Below are positions 8,913 through 17,021 of a DNA stretch of 64,000 bases, one piece after another. The notes below the pieces were generated by a model. It made no database searches. It was not told the DNA's origin and saw only the letters and a program-made list of their open reading frames with translations. A program made the position numbers and the translations under genes. Numbering within the stretch: the stretch's first letter is position 1; each line of letters starts with the position of its first letter. The DNA is from Gordonia terrae (GTDB taxonomy: Bacteria > Actinomycetota > Actinomycetes > Mycobacteriales > Mycobacteriaceae), in NCBI RefSeq assembly GCF_001698225.1, contig NZ_CP016594.1, positions 682,001 to 746,000 on the forward strand, read 5' to 3'.

Positions 8913-9536
8913 ATGAGCAGACGCCCGTACACTCCGCGTAAACGTGCGATCAGCGCGGCGCACACGCGCTCGAGAATCCTGGATGCCGCCCAAGAGCTGT
9001 TCGTCGCCCAGGGGTATTCGCGGACCACGCTGCAGCAGGTCGCCGACCGGGCGGGTGTCGCCGTGGGCACCGTCCACCAGGCGGGTTCGAAGGCGTCGCT
9101 GATGATGGCGGTGCTCGAGCGGGGATTCACCGGCGACGAGAAGTTCGTCTCGCTACTCGAGCGGCCGGAGTTCATCGCGATCATGGAGGAGGCCGACACG
9201 GCCCGGGCCATCGACCGCTACCTCGACCACATACTTGCCGCGAACAGCCGGATCGCAGATCTGTGGCACGCCGCGACGCTCGCCGCGGATTCCGATCCGG
9301 CCATCGGGGAGCAGCTCGAACGGTCCGAACTCCGCCGGCTCGACGACGTGCACACCGGTTGTCACTGGTTCGCCCACCGCAGCCTCATCGAGGACACCGA
9401 GGTCGACGAGTTCGCGGACATCCTCAGCCATCTCACCAGCCCGGCCACGTATCGCTACTTCACCGTCGAACGGGGATGGACCCCCGCACGACTCAAGAAA
9501 TGGATGATCGTCAGTATCGAGGCCGCGATGCGGTGA
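8913..9536 (+). CDS. TetR-family transcriptional regulator
   Basis: A 207-residue regulator. The N-terminal DNA-binding domain is clear: RSRILDAAQELFVAQGYSRTT followed by QQVADRAGVAVGTVHQAGSKASLM. The usual TlYxHF of the recognition helix reads TVHQAG. The C-terminal domain is of unknown ligand specificity. The start ATG is preceded by CGGAGGCCGGC. It is divergent from the glycosyltransferase operon with an intervening operator palindrome, so repression of that operon is the likely role. Confidence 0.9.
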   Translation: MSRRPYTPRKRAISAAHTRSRILDAAQELFVAQGYSRTTLQQVADRAGVAVGTVHQAGSKASLMMAVLERGFTGDEKFVSLLERPEFIAIMEEADTARAIDRYLDHILAANSRIADLWHAATLAADSDPAIGEQLERSELRRLDDVHTGCHWFAHRSLIEDTEVDEFADILSHLTSPATYRYFTVERGWTPARLKKWMIVSIEAAMR

Positions 9537-9679
9537 CGACGCGTTCGTGGGTCGTCCGGTGTGGCTCGAACCATGCCGGCCCGTCAGTTCGGCCCTCCCC
9601 GGGGCGCCTCACTCCTGGATGGCTCGAGCAGGAATGCGGGGGTGCAGGGTCAGAGCGGATCTGTCGGCGGGTTGGCTCC

Positions 9680-10027
9680 TCAGCGCTGTTCGGCGCAGAC
9701 GGCGATGACGGTCAGCCCGTCGGGTCCGGCGCGTAGGCGACGGCGGGTCTGCAGATCGACGGAGATGAACTGGCCTGGCGCGATCGGCGTCGGTTCGTCG
9801 TCGACGACGACCCAGCCGCTGCCCGCGATGACGGCGTAGACGTCATCGTTGCGATCGTCGATGTGATCGTGGTCGACCGTTTCGGCGCCCGGTGGGAGCT
9901 CCACCTGGTAGACCTCGAAAGCCGTGACGTCGAGGGCCTCGCTGATGCGCCGGTCGAACGGGCTGGCTGCCGGATGCGGGCCGTGGCCGGCAGGCACCGA
10001 GGATGCGTGGACGATGACGTGACCCAT
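9680..10027 (-). CDS. Small cupin-domain protein
   Basis: A 115-residue single cupin. The metal-site motif reads VDHDHIDDRNDDVYAVIAG, matching HxHx(n)E/D-type cupin motif 1 with Asp and Asn substitutions, followed by PIAPGQFISVDLQ for motif 2. Likely a metal-binding sensor or small enzyme; no substrate evident. Stand-alone gene; the 143 bp upstream of its stop and 123 bp after its start hold no other gene. Confidence 0.78.
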   Translation of the reverse strand: MGHVIVHASSVPAGHGPHPAASPFDRRISEALDVTAFEVYQVELPPGAETVDHDHIDDRNDDVYAVIAGSGWVVVDDEPTPIAPGQFISVDLQTRRRLRAGPDGLTVIAVCAEQR

Positions 10028-10150
10028 GAACGCATGCTAATTGCCGGACGCTCACTTGGTCTCGCCGAGAACTCCACCACCCGTCGGACCCCGAAGCGAT
10101 TCGACGGAAAGCATTGCGGCGCAAGCGTTCCCGCGGAACTGAACCGTGCG

Positions 10151-10903
10151 CTAATCGGACGGCGGCGTCTGCTCCATGACCTGAGCGAGCGCCTCGACGA
10201 TCTTCCCCCGAACCGCTTCGGGGGTCAGGCCCAGTCCGCCGAGTGCGCCGGCCAGGCCGTCATCGGCGAACATGCCGAGAAGCAGGTGTTCGGTGCCGAT
10301 GTAGTTGTGGCCCAGCTCGACCGCGACGCCCACGGTCGACTCGAGTACCGCCTTGGCCGCCTCGTCATAGGGCACCACGCTGGTGGCCTCCGCGTCGGGG
10401 ATGTCCCGCGGACTCGGCACCAGCGGTGTGATCGCGGCCGTCCACGCGGCTGCGTCGACACCGAACTCGGACAACACCACGAAGACGAGAGACGTCGGCT
10501 CGGCGGTCAGGGACCGCGCGATATGGGCGGGGGTCACGTGTTCGGCCCGGTCCGCGGCCGCGCCTGCGTTGGCAGCCATGAGAACGTTCGCCGCGCGTGG
10601 GGTGAAGCGCGAGAACGGGTTGTCGTCGGCGGGGGCCTCGTCGCTGCTCGCCGTCGACACCCGGTCGACGAACCGCTTCTGGGCGGCCTGTTTGCTCACC
10701 CCCATGCTGGCGCCGATCGATGTCCAGGACGCGCCGGAGCGTCGTGCCTGGTCGACGAAATGGCCGATCAGGCTGTCGGCCACGTCGCCGAGATGCTGGG
10801 CGGCGAGGACGGCGTCCGACAGCTGATCCAGCGGGTCGTCGTGGACTTTTCGAATCGCGGTGATGAGGTCGTCGAGACGGATGGTGACAGGTGTATCAGG
10901 CAT
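10151..10903 (-). CDS. clpC2: ClpC2-like Clp_N repeat protein with N-terminal HTH
   Basis: A 250-residue protein. Residues about 1-80 carry an HTH (SWTSIGASMGVSKQAAQKRFV). The rest holds two Clp_N half-repeats (FTPRAANVLMAANAGAA...HVTPAHIARSL and AKAVLESTVGVAV...GHNYIGTEHLLLGMF). It has no AAA+ ATPase modules. Length and order match M. tuberculosis ClpC2 (Rv2667), reported to bind ClpC1-targeting antibiotics such as cyclomarin and to repress its own gene. Two GTCAACC-N3-GGTTGAC palindromes lie 3 and 31 bp upstream of the start codon and are the likely autoregulatory operators. Confidence 0.85.
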   Translation of the reverse strand: MPDTPVTIRLDDLITAIRKVHDDPLDQLSDAVLAAQHLGDVADSLIGHFVDQARRSGASWTSIGASMGVSKQAAQKRFVDRVSTASSDEAPADDNPFSRFTPRAANVLMAANAGAAADRAEHVTPAHIARSLTAEPTSLVFVVLSEFGVDAAAWTAAITPLVPSPRDIPDAEATSVVPYDEAAKAVLESTVGVAVELGHNYIGTEHLLLGMFADDGLAGALGGLGLTPEAVRGKIVEALAQVMEQTPPSD

Positions 10904-10905
10904 AC

Positions 10906-10922
10906 GTCAACCATAGGTTGAC
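10906..10922. promoter_or_regulatory. Operator palindrome 1 of the ClpC2-like gene
   Basis: GTCAACCATAGGTTGAC has 7-bp arms around a 3-bp spacer. It lies immediately upstream of the ClpC2-like start codon and is repeated 28 bp further upstream. Confidence 0.85.
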
Positions 10923-10933
10923 GACCGATTCCC

Positions 10934-10950
10934 GTCAACCCTTGGTTGAC
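10934..10950. promoter_or_regulatory. Operator palindrome 2 of the ClpC2-like gene
   Basis: GTCAACCCTTGGTTGAC has arms identical to the first palindrome. The centres are 28 bp apart, close to 2.7 helical turns, so two dimers could bind nearly the same face. Confidence 0.85.
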
Positions 10951-11072
10951 GAACCGCGGCGACCGGGGCGTTCGGCCGCGTTCGTTGACAGGATCGGAAA
11001 CCGTCGTGACGATGGATGCGGAGATCGGCGAAGACGTCGCCGGCGACTCCCTTCTTGCCACGGAGGATTCCA

Positions 11073-12395
11073 GTGAGCATCACCGAACCGTCGATCCGTC
11101 CCGAGTCCTCGCATGACGTGCCCGTGAACGGCGCGGCGTCGCCGACCCACAACTCGCGCACCGACGCCGCCCAGCGGTTCGTCGATGTCCGTGCGCTGAC
11201 CGACACGTTGGCATCGAGGCTGTCACCCGAGGATCAGACGCCGCAGTCGATGACCGAGGCCAGTCCCGCGAAATGGCATCGGGCACATGTGACCTGGTTC
11301 TTCGAGGAGTTCATCCTCCGGCAGGATCCCGGATACCGGGTCTACGACGAGTCCTTCCGTTACCTGTTCAACAGCTACTACGAGGCTGTCGGAGAACGAC
11401 ATCCGCGCCCCGATCGAGGCCTGGTCACCAGGCCGGGGGTGCGCGACGTGACCCGCTACCGCGAACACGTCGACGCTGCCATGGTCAGTCGGCTCGAGAG
11501 CGGGACTCTGGACGACGCGACCCTCGAGCTCGTCGAGTTGGGGTGCAATCACGAGCAGCAGCACCAGGAGCTTCTGCTCATGGACATCAAGCATCTGTTC
11601 TCCACGAACGTGTTCGCCCCGGTGTACGTCGATCGCGAACCGGACGAACCGGGCACGCCGAAACCGCTGGGCTGGCGGCGATTCGACGGCGGCGTCCAGG
11701 AGGTCGGTGCTCTGGGCAACGGGTTCTCCTATGACAACGAGGGGCCCCGGCACCGCGTCTACCTGGAGGACTTCGAGATCGCCGACCGCGCCGTGACGAA
11801 TGCGGACTGGCTGGAGTTCATGGCCGACGACGGCTACCGCCGTGCCGAGTTCTGGTTGTCCGACGGCTGGGCGAGGATCCGCGAGACCGGCTGGGACGCC
11901 CCGGGTTACTGGCGGAACGAGGCCGGGGCCGGGTCCACCGGCCGGGACGCGGAGTGGACCACCTACACGCTGTCCGGACGACGCCCCATCGTCCTCGACG
12001 AGCCCGTGCTGCATGTCTCGTTCTACGAGGCCGACGCATACGCGCGATGGGCGGGCGCACGATTGCCCACCGAGTTCGAGTGGGAGATCGCCGCGGCGTC
12101 GCTGGGCGACGAACGCGGAATGCTCCTCGATCCGCAGCGGTGTCACCCCGGTCGCGCGGGTGCGGCGATGGTCGGCGACGTCTGGGAGTGGACCGCGAGC
12201 GCCTACCTCCCGTACCCGGGTTTCGTGCCGGCCAACGGAGCGGTGGGGGAGTACAACGGCAAGTTCATGTCCGATCAGCACGTGCTGCGCGGTGCCGGTG
12301 CGGTGACCCCGGTCGGCCACGAGCGCATCACCTACCGGAACTTCTTCCCGGCACAGTCGCGCTGGGTCTTCTCGGGGCTGCGACTCGCCCGATGA
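11073..12395 (+). CDS. egtB: Ergothioneine biosynthesis sulfoxide synthase EgtB
   Basis: A 440-residue non-heme iron enzyme joining hercynine to a thiol donor (gamma-glutamylcysteine in mycobacteria). The DinB-like N-terminal domain supplies the iron ligands: His in KWHRAHVTWFFEE and the HxxxHxE in NHEQQHQELLLMD. The C-terminal FGE-sulfatase-like domain carries TNADWLEFMADDGY, GDVWEWTASAY and the end WVFSGLRLAR. A GTG start at 11073 is chosen because GGAGG lies 6 nt upstream; an in-frame upstream start at 11016 lacks this. Its stop overlaps the egtD start (ATGA). No egtC lies between egtB and egtD, unlike M. tuberculosis. Confidence 0.95.
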   Translation: MSITEPSIRPESSHDVPVNGAASPTHNSRTDAAQRFVDVRALTDTLASRLSPEDQTPQSMTEASPAKWHRAHVTWFFEEFILRQDPGYRVYDESFRYLFNSYYEAVGERHPRPDRGLVTRPGVRDVTRYREHVDAAMVSRLESGTLDDATLELVELGCNHEQQHQELLLMDIKHLFSTNVFAPVYVDREPDEPGTPKPLGWRRFDGGVQEVGALGNGFSYDNEGPRHRVYLEDFEIADRAVTNADWLEFMADDGYRRAEFWLSDGWARIRETGWDAPGYWRNEAGAGSTGRDAEWTTYTLSGRRPIVLDEPVLHVSFYEADAYARWAGARLPTEFEWEIAAASLGDERGMLLDPQRCHPGRAGAAMVGDVWEWTASAYLPYPGFVPANGAVGEYNGKFMSDQHVLRGAGAVTPVGHERITYRNFFPAQSRWVFSGLRLAR

Positions 12396-13372
12396 CCCTC
12401 GACAGCGACGCGAGCGTCGATTCTGGGACCACCACCGGCGGTCTTGCCGCCGACGCATTGTCCGGCCTGTGGCAGAACCCGCCGACCCTGCCGACCAAGT
12501 GGCTCTACGACAAGCGCGGCAGCAAGCTGTTCGACGAGATCACGCGGCTGGACGAGTACTACCCGACGCGCCGCGAGACCGCCATCCTCCGCGCACGATC
12601 CGCGGAGATCGCGGCGACGACCGGGGCGGCGGTCATCGTCGAACTCGGATCGGGCACCTCGACGAAGACGCGCCTGTTGCTCGACGCGTTCGACGCCGCG
12701 ATGGGCGCCGAGCAGCGCCTGACCTACGTTCCGGTCGACGTGAGCACCGAGATGCTCACCACCACTGCGAAAGTGCTCTCGGCCGACTATCCCGAGATCG
12801 ACGTCGTGCCGGTCGTCGCCGATTTCACCGAACCGGATCTCGAGCTGCCCGCGGCCGACGGGCCTCGGCTCGCGGTGTTCCTCGGGGGCACCATCGGGAA
12901 CTTCGTACCCGACGACCGCGCCGGGTTCTACCGACGGCTCGCGGCGTCACTCGCGCCCGGTGACTACTTCCTGCTCGGCACCGACCTCATCAAGGACACC
13001 GGGCGTCTGGTTGCCGCGTACGACGACCGGGCGGGTGTCACAGCGGATTTCAACCGCAACATGATCGAGGTGCTGCGCACCGGGCTCGATGCGCGCGGGC
13101 TCTACGTCGACGACTTCGAGCACATCGCGCGCTGGAATCCCGACGAGCACCGCATCGAGATGTGGTTGCGCGCCCGACGTGACGTCGATGCCTACTTCGG
13201 AGCGCTCGGCCGGTCATGGCGGGTGCCCGCGGGGACGGAGATCCACACCGAGATCAGCACCAAGTTCGAACCCGGTGCGCTGCAGAGCGAACTCGAGGCG
13301 TCCGGCCTGACCGTCGAGGCGACCTGGACCGACCCGGCCGGGGATTTTCAGCTCACCCTGACTCGGCGCTGA
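12392..13372 (+). CDS. egtD: L-histidine N-alpha-methyltransferase EgtD
   Basis: A 326-residue SAM-dependent enzyme that makes hercynine (trimethyl-histidine) from histidine, the first step of ergothioneine synthesis. Recognisable segments: PTKWLYDKRGSKLFDEIT and EYYPTRRE near the N-terminus, the SAM loop VELGSGTSTKT, FLGGTIGNF, and ISTKFEPGAL near the C-terminus. Length matches EgtD (about 320). It overlaps egtB by 4 bp. Its 3' end overlaps the convergent LLM oxidoreductase gene by 20 bp. Confidence 0.96.
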   Translation: MTLDSDASVDSGTTTGGLAADALSGLWQNPPTLPTKWLYDKRGSKLFDEITRLDEYYPTRRETAILRARSAEIAATTGAAVIVELGSGTSTKTRLLLDAFDAAMGAEQRLTYVPVDVSTEMLTTTAKVLSADYPEIDVVPVVADFTEPDLELPAADGPRLAVFLGGTIGNFVPDDRAGFYRRLAASLAPGDYFLLGTDLIKDTGRLVAAYDDRAGVTADFNRNMIEVLRTGLDARGLYVDDFEHIARWNPDEHRIEMWLRARRDVDAYFGALGRSWRVPAGTEIHTEISTKFEPGALQSELEASGLTVEATWTDPAGDFQLTLTRR

Positions 13373-14414
13373 GCAGTTCCCGCACGCGCGGGATGACCTG
13401 CGTCCCGTACAACTCGATGCTCCGCATCAGTTCGGCATGGCCGAGTGTCCCGTGCGAGTACTTCAGATCGAAGCGGCTCACACCCAGTGCGCGGACGGTG
13501 GATGCGATCTTGCGCGCGACCGTCTCGGGTGACCCGACGTAGAGCGAGCCCCCCGGTCCGGTCGAGCGTTCGAACTCGATGTGCGTGGGCGGCGGCCACC
13601 CGCGCTCGCGGCCGATGCGACCGACGTATTCGCGGTAGTGCGGCCACAACTCGTCGCGTGCCTGGGCGTCGGTCTCGGCGACATGGCCCGGCGAATGCAC
13701 GCCGACGGGCAACGGGGACTTGTCCATCTCGCGCAGGGCGCGGTGGTAGAGGTCGACGTACGGCTGGAACCGAAGCGGGTCGCCGCCGATGATCGCGAGC
13801 ATGAGGGGCAGCCCGTACGACGCGGCGCGCACCACCGATTCGGGGCTGCCGCCGACGGCGATCCACGTCGGCAGGGGTGGGTTCTCGAGTTCGGGGTAGA
13901 CCTCCTGCGCCTGCAGCGGTCCGCGCGTCGAACCCGACCACGACACGGGTCGGCCGGTGCGCAGTTCGGCGAACAGGGCGAGTTTGTCGCTGAACAACTC
14001 CTCGTAGTCGGAGAGGTCGAATCCGAACAGCGGGAACGACTCGGTGAACGATCCGCGACCGAGAATCACCTCCGCTCGTCCCGACGACAGGGCGTCGACC
14101 GTCGCGAATCGCTGGAAGACGCGGATCGGATCATCGGAGCTGAGCACGGTCACCGCTGAACCCAGGCGCATCCGGGTGGTGCGCGCCGCGATCGCGCCGA
14201 GCACGACCTCGGGTGCCGACACCGCGTAGTCGTCCCGGTGATGCTCACCGACACCGAGGAAGTCGACGCCCACCTCGTCGGCGAGTACGGCCTGCTCGAG
14301 CAGATCGCGGAGCGTCTGGGCGCCGGAACGCCGGGTGCCGTCGGCGTCGGCGGTGATGTCCCCGAACGTGTCGAGCCCGAGTTCGACGCCGGAGACCGCG
14401 GTGTGAGAGTTCAT
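13353..14414 (-). CDS. LLM-class flavin-dependent oxidoreductase
   Basis: A 353-residue luciferase-like monooxygenase with the TIM-barrel start LGLDTFGDI and the motifs GVGEHHRDDYAVSAP and GRAEVILGRGSF typical of bacterial LLM proteins that use FMN (or F420 in some actinobacteria). The substrate is unknown. The ATG at 14414 is preceded by AAGGGCGAC. The gene is convergent with egtD; nothing links it functionally to ergothioneine. Confidence 0.85.
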   Translation of the reverse strand: MNSHTAVSGVELGLDTFGDITADADGTRRSGAQTLRDLLEQAVLADEVGVDFLGVGEHHRDDYAVSAPEVVLGAIAARTTRMRLGSAVTVLSSDDPIRVFQRFATVDALSSGRAEVILGRGSFTESFPLFGFDLSDYEELFSDKLALFAELRTGRPVSWSGSTRGPLQAQEVYPELENPPLPTWIAVGGSPESVVRAASYGLPLMLAIIGGDPLRFQPYVDLYHRALREMDKSPLPVGVHSPGHVAETDAQARDELWPHYREYVGRIGRERGWPPPTHIEFERSTGPGGSLYVGSPETVARKIASTVRALGVSRFDLKYSHGTLGHAELMRSIELYGTQVIPRVRELLSAESG

Positions 14415-14605
14415 GTCGCCCTTCGCGGGTTGATGATCGAATGGGCGCGTGGTCGGAGGAGTCGCGCCCGCACTGTCCTCCCACACGATTTCACGGACAT
14501 CTTTCCAGTTCGTCAAGGTGTCCGGCCCGGTGCTGTGCAATGCTCATATCGGTTCATGTGCTCGGCGAGAACACTCCGATTCTTCTAGACAAGGGAGACA
14601 CTCCG

Positions 14606-14995
14606 ATGTGGGATTCATTCTGGGACTTCATCTGGTACACGATCGTCATCTTCGCGTTCGTCGCCTACTTGATCGTCCTGTGGCACATCATCAGCGACCT
14701 GTTCCGGGACAAGGCCGCCTCGGGCTGGCAGAAGGCGGCGTGGGTGATCTTCCTGATCGTCTTCCCATACCTCACCGCCATCGTGTACCTGCTGGCCAAG
14801 GGCAAGGGGATGGCCGAGCGTCAGCGTGAGGCCTACAGCCAGGCGAAGCAGGCCTCCGACGAGTACATCAAGTCCGTCGCCGGTACCTCGCCGACCCAGC
14901 AGATCACCGAGGCCAAGTCGCTCCTCGATTCGGGAGCCATCACGCCTCAGGAGTACGAACACCTGAAGAACAAGGCTCTCAGCGGCGCTGCCTGA
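14606..14995 (+). CDS. Small membrane protein with PLDc_N and SHOCT domains
   Basis: A 129-residue protein. Two membrane helices (FIWYTIVIFAFVAYLIVLW and AAWVIFLIVFPYLTAIVYLL) form a PLDc_N-type hairpin, followed by a helical linker and a C-terminal SHOCT motif (EAKSLLDSGAITPQEYEHLK). Such proteins are common in mycolate-containing actinobacteria, with unknown function. AAGGGAGA lies 8 nt before the ATG. It ends 15 bp before the ABC permease gene, and could be co-transcribed with it. Confidence 0.85.
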   Translation: MWDSFWDFIWYTIVIFAFVAYLIVLWHIISDLFRDKAASGWQKAAWVIFLIVFPYLTAIVYLLAKGKGMAERQREAYSQAKQASDEYIKSVAGTSPTQQITEAKSLLDSGAITPQEYEHLKNKALSGAA

Positions 14996-15010
14996 CCGCC
15001 GGGGGCGGGA

Positions 15011-15994
15011 GTGATCGGATACCTGTGCAGGCGCATCGCCACGTGGGCCGCACTGGTGTTCGTCGCGACCAATCTGACCTACTTTCTCGCGACGTGGTTT
15101 CTCGATCCGCGGTCGAACTACGCTCTCCGGCGACCGCCGTTGCCGGAGAGCGTGGTCGACGCCTCGCTCGAGACCTACAACCTGAACGACAAGACACCTC
15201 TCGTGGAGAGATGGTGGAACTGGCTGTCCGGGATTCTGCTCCACTGGAACTGGGGCTCCACCCCCGTCGGTGAGAGTGTCAACTCCGAGATCGGTTTCCG
15301 GCTGGTCTCGTCCGTGCAACTCCTCGCAGCGGCCACCGTGCTCTCGACGATCGCCGGAATCGCCCTGGGCGTGTACACCGCCCTCCGGCAGTACAAGGTG
15401 TCCGACCGGGTGTGGCAGTTCATCTCGATCGCGGCCATCAACCTGCCGGTCCCCGTGGTGGGCCTGGGGATCGTGCTGGCCGCGATCTCACTCAATCAGG
15501 GTGTCGGACACACGGTCGTCTACGTCTCGGGCGCGTCGAGCATCGACATCGACGGCTTCTTCCCGGTGCTCTTCGACCGCCTCCAGCACCTCATCTTGCC
15601 GACCATCACGCTCGTGATCGTGCAGTACGCCGGCCTGCACCTGCTGCAGCGATCCCTGGTGCTCGACACCGTGAACGCCGATTACGTCCGGACCGCGCGC
15701 GCCAAGGGGCTCACCCGCGGCGCCGCCGTCCGTCGGCATGCCCTGCGCACGGCCATCATCCCCGTCGCGGTCGGTGTCGCCTTCGCCATCCCGGCGGTGT
15801 TCACCGGTGCCGTACTCACCGAGACCATCTTCGGGTGGGAGGGCATGGGACGCTACTTCGTGACATCGATCAACACCAACGACGTCCACGGCGTCGTGGC
15901 CGTGGCCGCCTTCGGTGCCCTCGCGACGGCCGTCGGCGCCATTCTGGCGGACCTGGCAGTCGTCTATCTGGATCCGAGGGTGCGGGTGAACTGA
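15011..15994 (+). CDS. Peptide ABC transporter permease, DppB/OppB type
   Basis: A 327-residue inner-membrane permease with six predicted membrane segments. The EAA loop region reads VRTARAKGLTRGAAVRRHALRTAI and the C-terminus LTETIFGWEGMGRYF is typical of DppB/OppB. It starts with GTG. It is the first of four overlapping transporter genes (permease, permease, double ATPase, binding protein). Confidence 0.93.
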   Translation: MIGYLCRRIATWAALVFVATNLTYFLATWFLDPRSNYALRRPPLPESVVDASLETYNLNDKTPLVERWWNWLSGILLHWNWGSTPVGESVNSEIGFRLVSSVQLLAAATVLSTIAGIALGVYTALRQYKVSDRVWQFISIAAINLPVPVVGLGIVLAAISLNQGVGHTVVYVSGASSIDIDGFFPVLFDRLQHLILPTITLVIVQYAGLHLLQRSLVLDTVNADYVRTARAKGLTRGAAVRRHALRTAIIPVAVGVAFAIPAVFTGAVLTETIFGWEGMGRYFVTSINTNDVHGVVAVAAFGALATAVGAILADLAVVYLDPRVRVN

Positions 15995-15995
15995 C

Positions 15996-17021
15996 ATGAC
16001 GATGCTGCCTCCTGAACCGCGCGGTCGGAGTTCGGGACACCAGGACGCCACCGTGCCGATCATGGGCGAGGCCGGGGGCCTGCTGGCCGAATCCGACGCC
16101 ACGTCGGTGCCGGTGGCGCGGCGCCGGGCGGGGCGGACGAAGATCATCGCGACGCGCTACCGGCGAAACCGCTCCGCGATGCTCGGGCTGTTCATCTTCG
16201 GGTTGTTGGTGCTGTTCGCACTGTTCGGCGGGTTGCTCACGGCTTACTCCTACACCGACACCGACTTCCTCGCGATCGGGTTCCCGCCGACCTTCTCGGG
16301 ATCCGAAGGCGCGCACTGGTTCGGCACGAACGACGCGGGCAACGACCTGTACGCCCAGGTGGTCCACGGGCTCCGGCGGTCGCTGACGATCGCGCTGTCG
16401 GTGGCGATCGGGACCACCGCGATCGCAGCTGTGCTGGGCGGGTCGGCCGCGTATTTCGGCGGATGGGTGCAGCGGATCGTCCTGGGTGCGGTCTACCTGC
16501 TGCTCGTCGTGCCGACGTTCCTGATCCTCGCGCTGGTCTCGAACAGCACCGGGGGCGACTGGCGCTGGTTGATCGTCGTGCTCATCGCGTTCGGATGGAT
16601 GATGCTGGCCCGGGTCATCCATTCGCTCGCCACGACCGTGCGCGAACGCGACTACGTCACCGCCGCACACTATCTCGGGGTGTCGCCGGTGACGATCATC
16701 GGACGACACATCCTGCCCAACATCGCCTCGCTCCTCGTCGTCAACTTCGCGCTCGGCGTGGTGGCCACCGTCTTGGCCGAGACCGGTCTGTCCTTCCTCG
16801 GTTTCGGCGTCGAGATCCCCGACGTGACCCTGGGGTCGTTGCTGCAGGCCGGGGCGGGAACGCTGGCCGCCTCCCCGTGGCTGTTCTGGTTTCCGGCAGG
16901 GGTGTTGTCGTTGCTGACGGTGTCGATGGCGCTGATCGCCGACGGGTTGCGCGATGCCTTCGACCCGACCTCCCGGGCGTCGACCCGTCGACACCGTCCC
17001 ACCGATGAGGCCGGGCGATGA
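15996..17021 (+). CDS. Peptide ABC transporter permease, DppC/OppC type
   Basis: A 341-residue permease. An N-terminal cytoplasmic stretch precedes the first membrane segment (AMLGLFIFGLLVLFALF). The HWFGTNDAGNDLYAQVVHG segment and the EAA region (AAHYLGVSPVTIIGRHILPN) are hallmarks of OppC/DppC. It starts 1 bp after the DppB stop and overlaps the ATPase gene by ATGA, indicating strict co-translation. Confidence 0.93.
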   Translation: MTMLPPEPRGRSSGHQDATVPIMGEAGGLLAESDATSVPVARRRAGRTKIIATRYRRNRSAMLGLFIFGLLVLFALFGGLLTAYSYTDTDFLAIGFPPTFSGSEGAHWFGTNDAGNDLYAQVVHGLRRSLTIALSVAIGTTAIAAVLGGSAAYFGGWVQRIVLGAVYLLLVVPTFLILALVSNSTGGDWRWLIVVLIAFGWMMLARVIHSLATTVRERDYVTAAHYLGVSPVTIIGRHILPNIASLLVVNFALGVVATVLAETGLSFLGFGVEIPDVTLGSLLQAGAGTLAASPWLFWFPAGVLSLLTVSMALIADGLRDAFDPTSRASTRRHRPTDEAGR

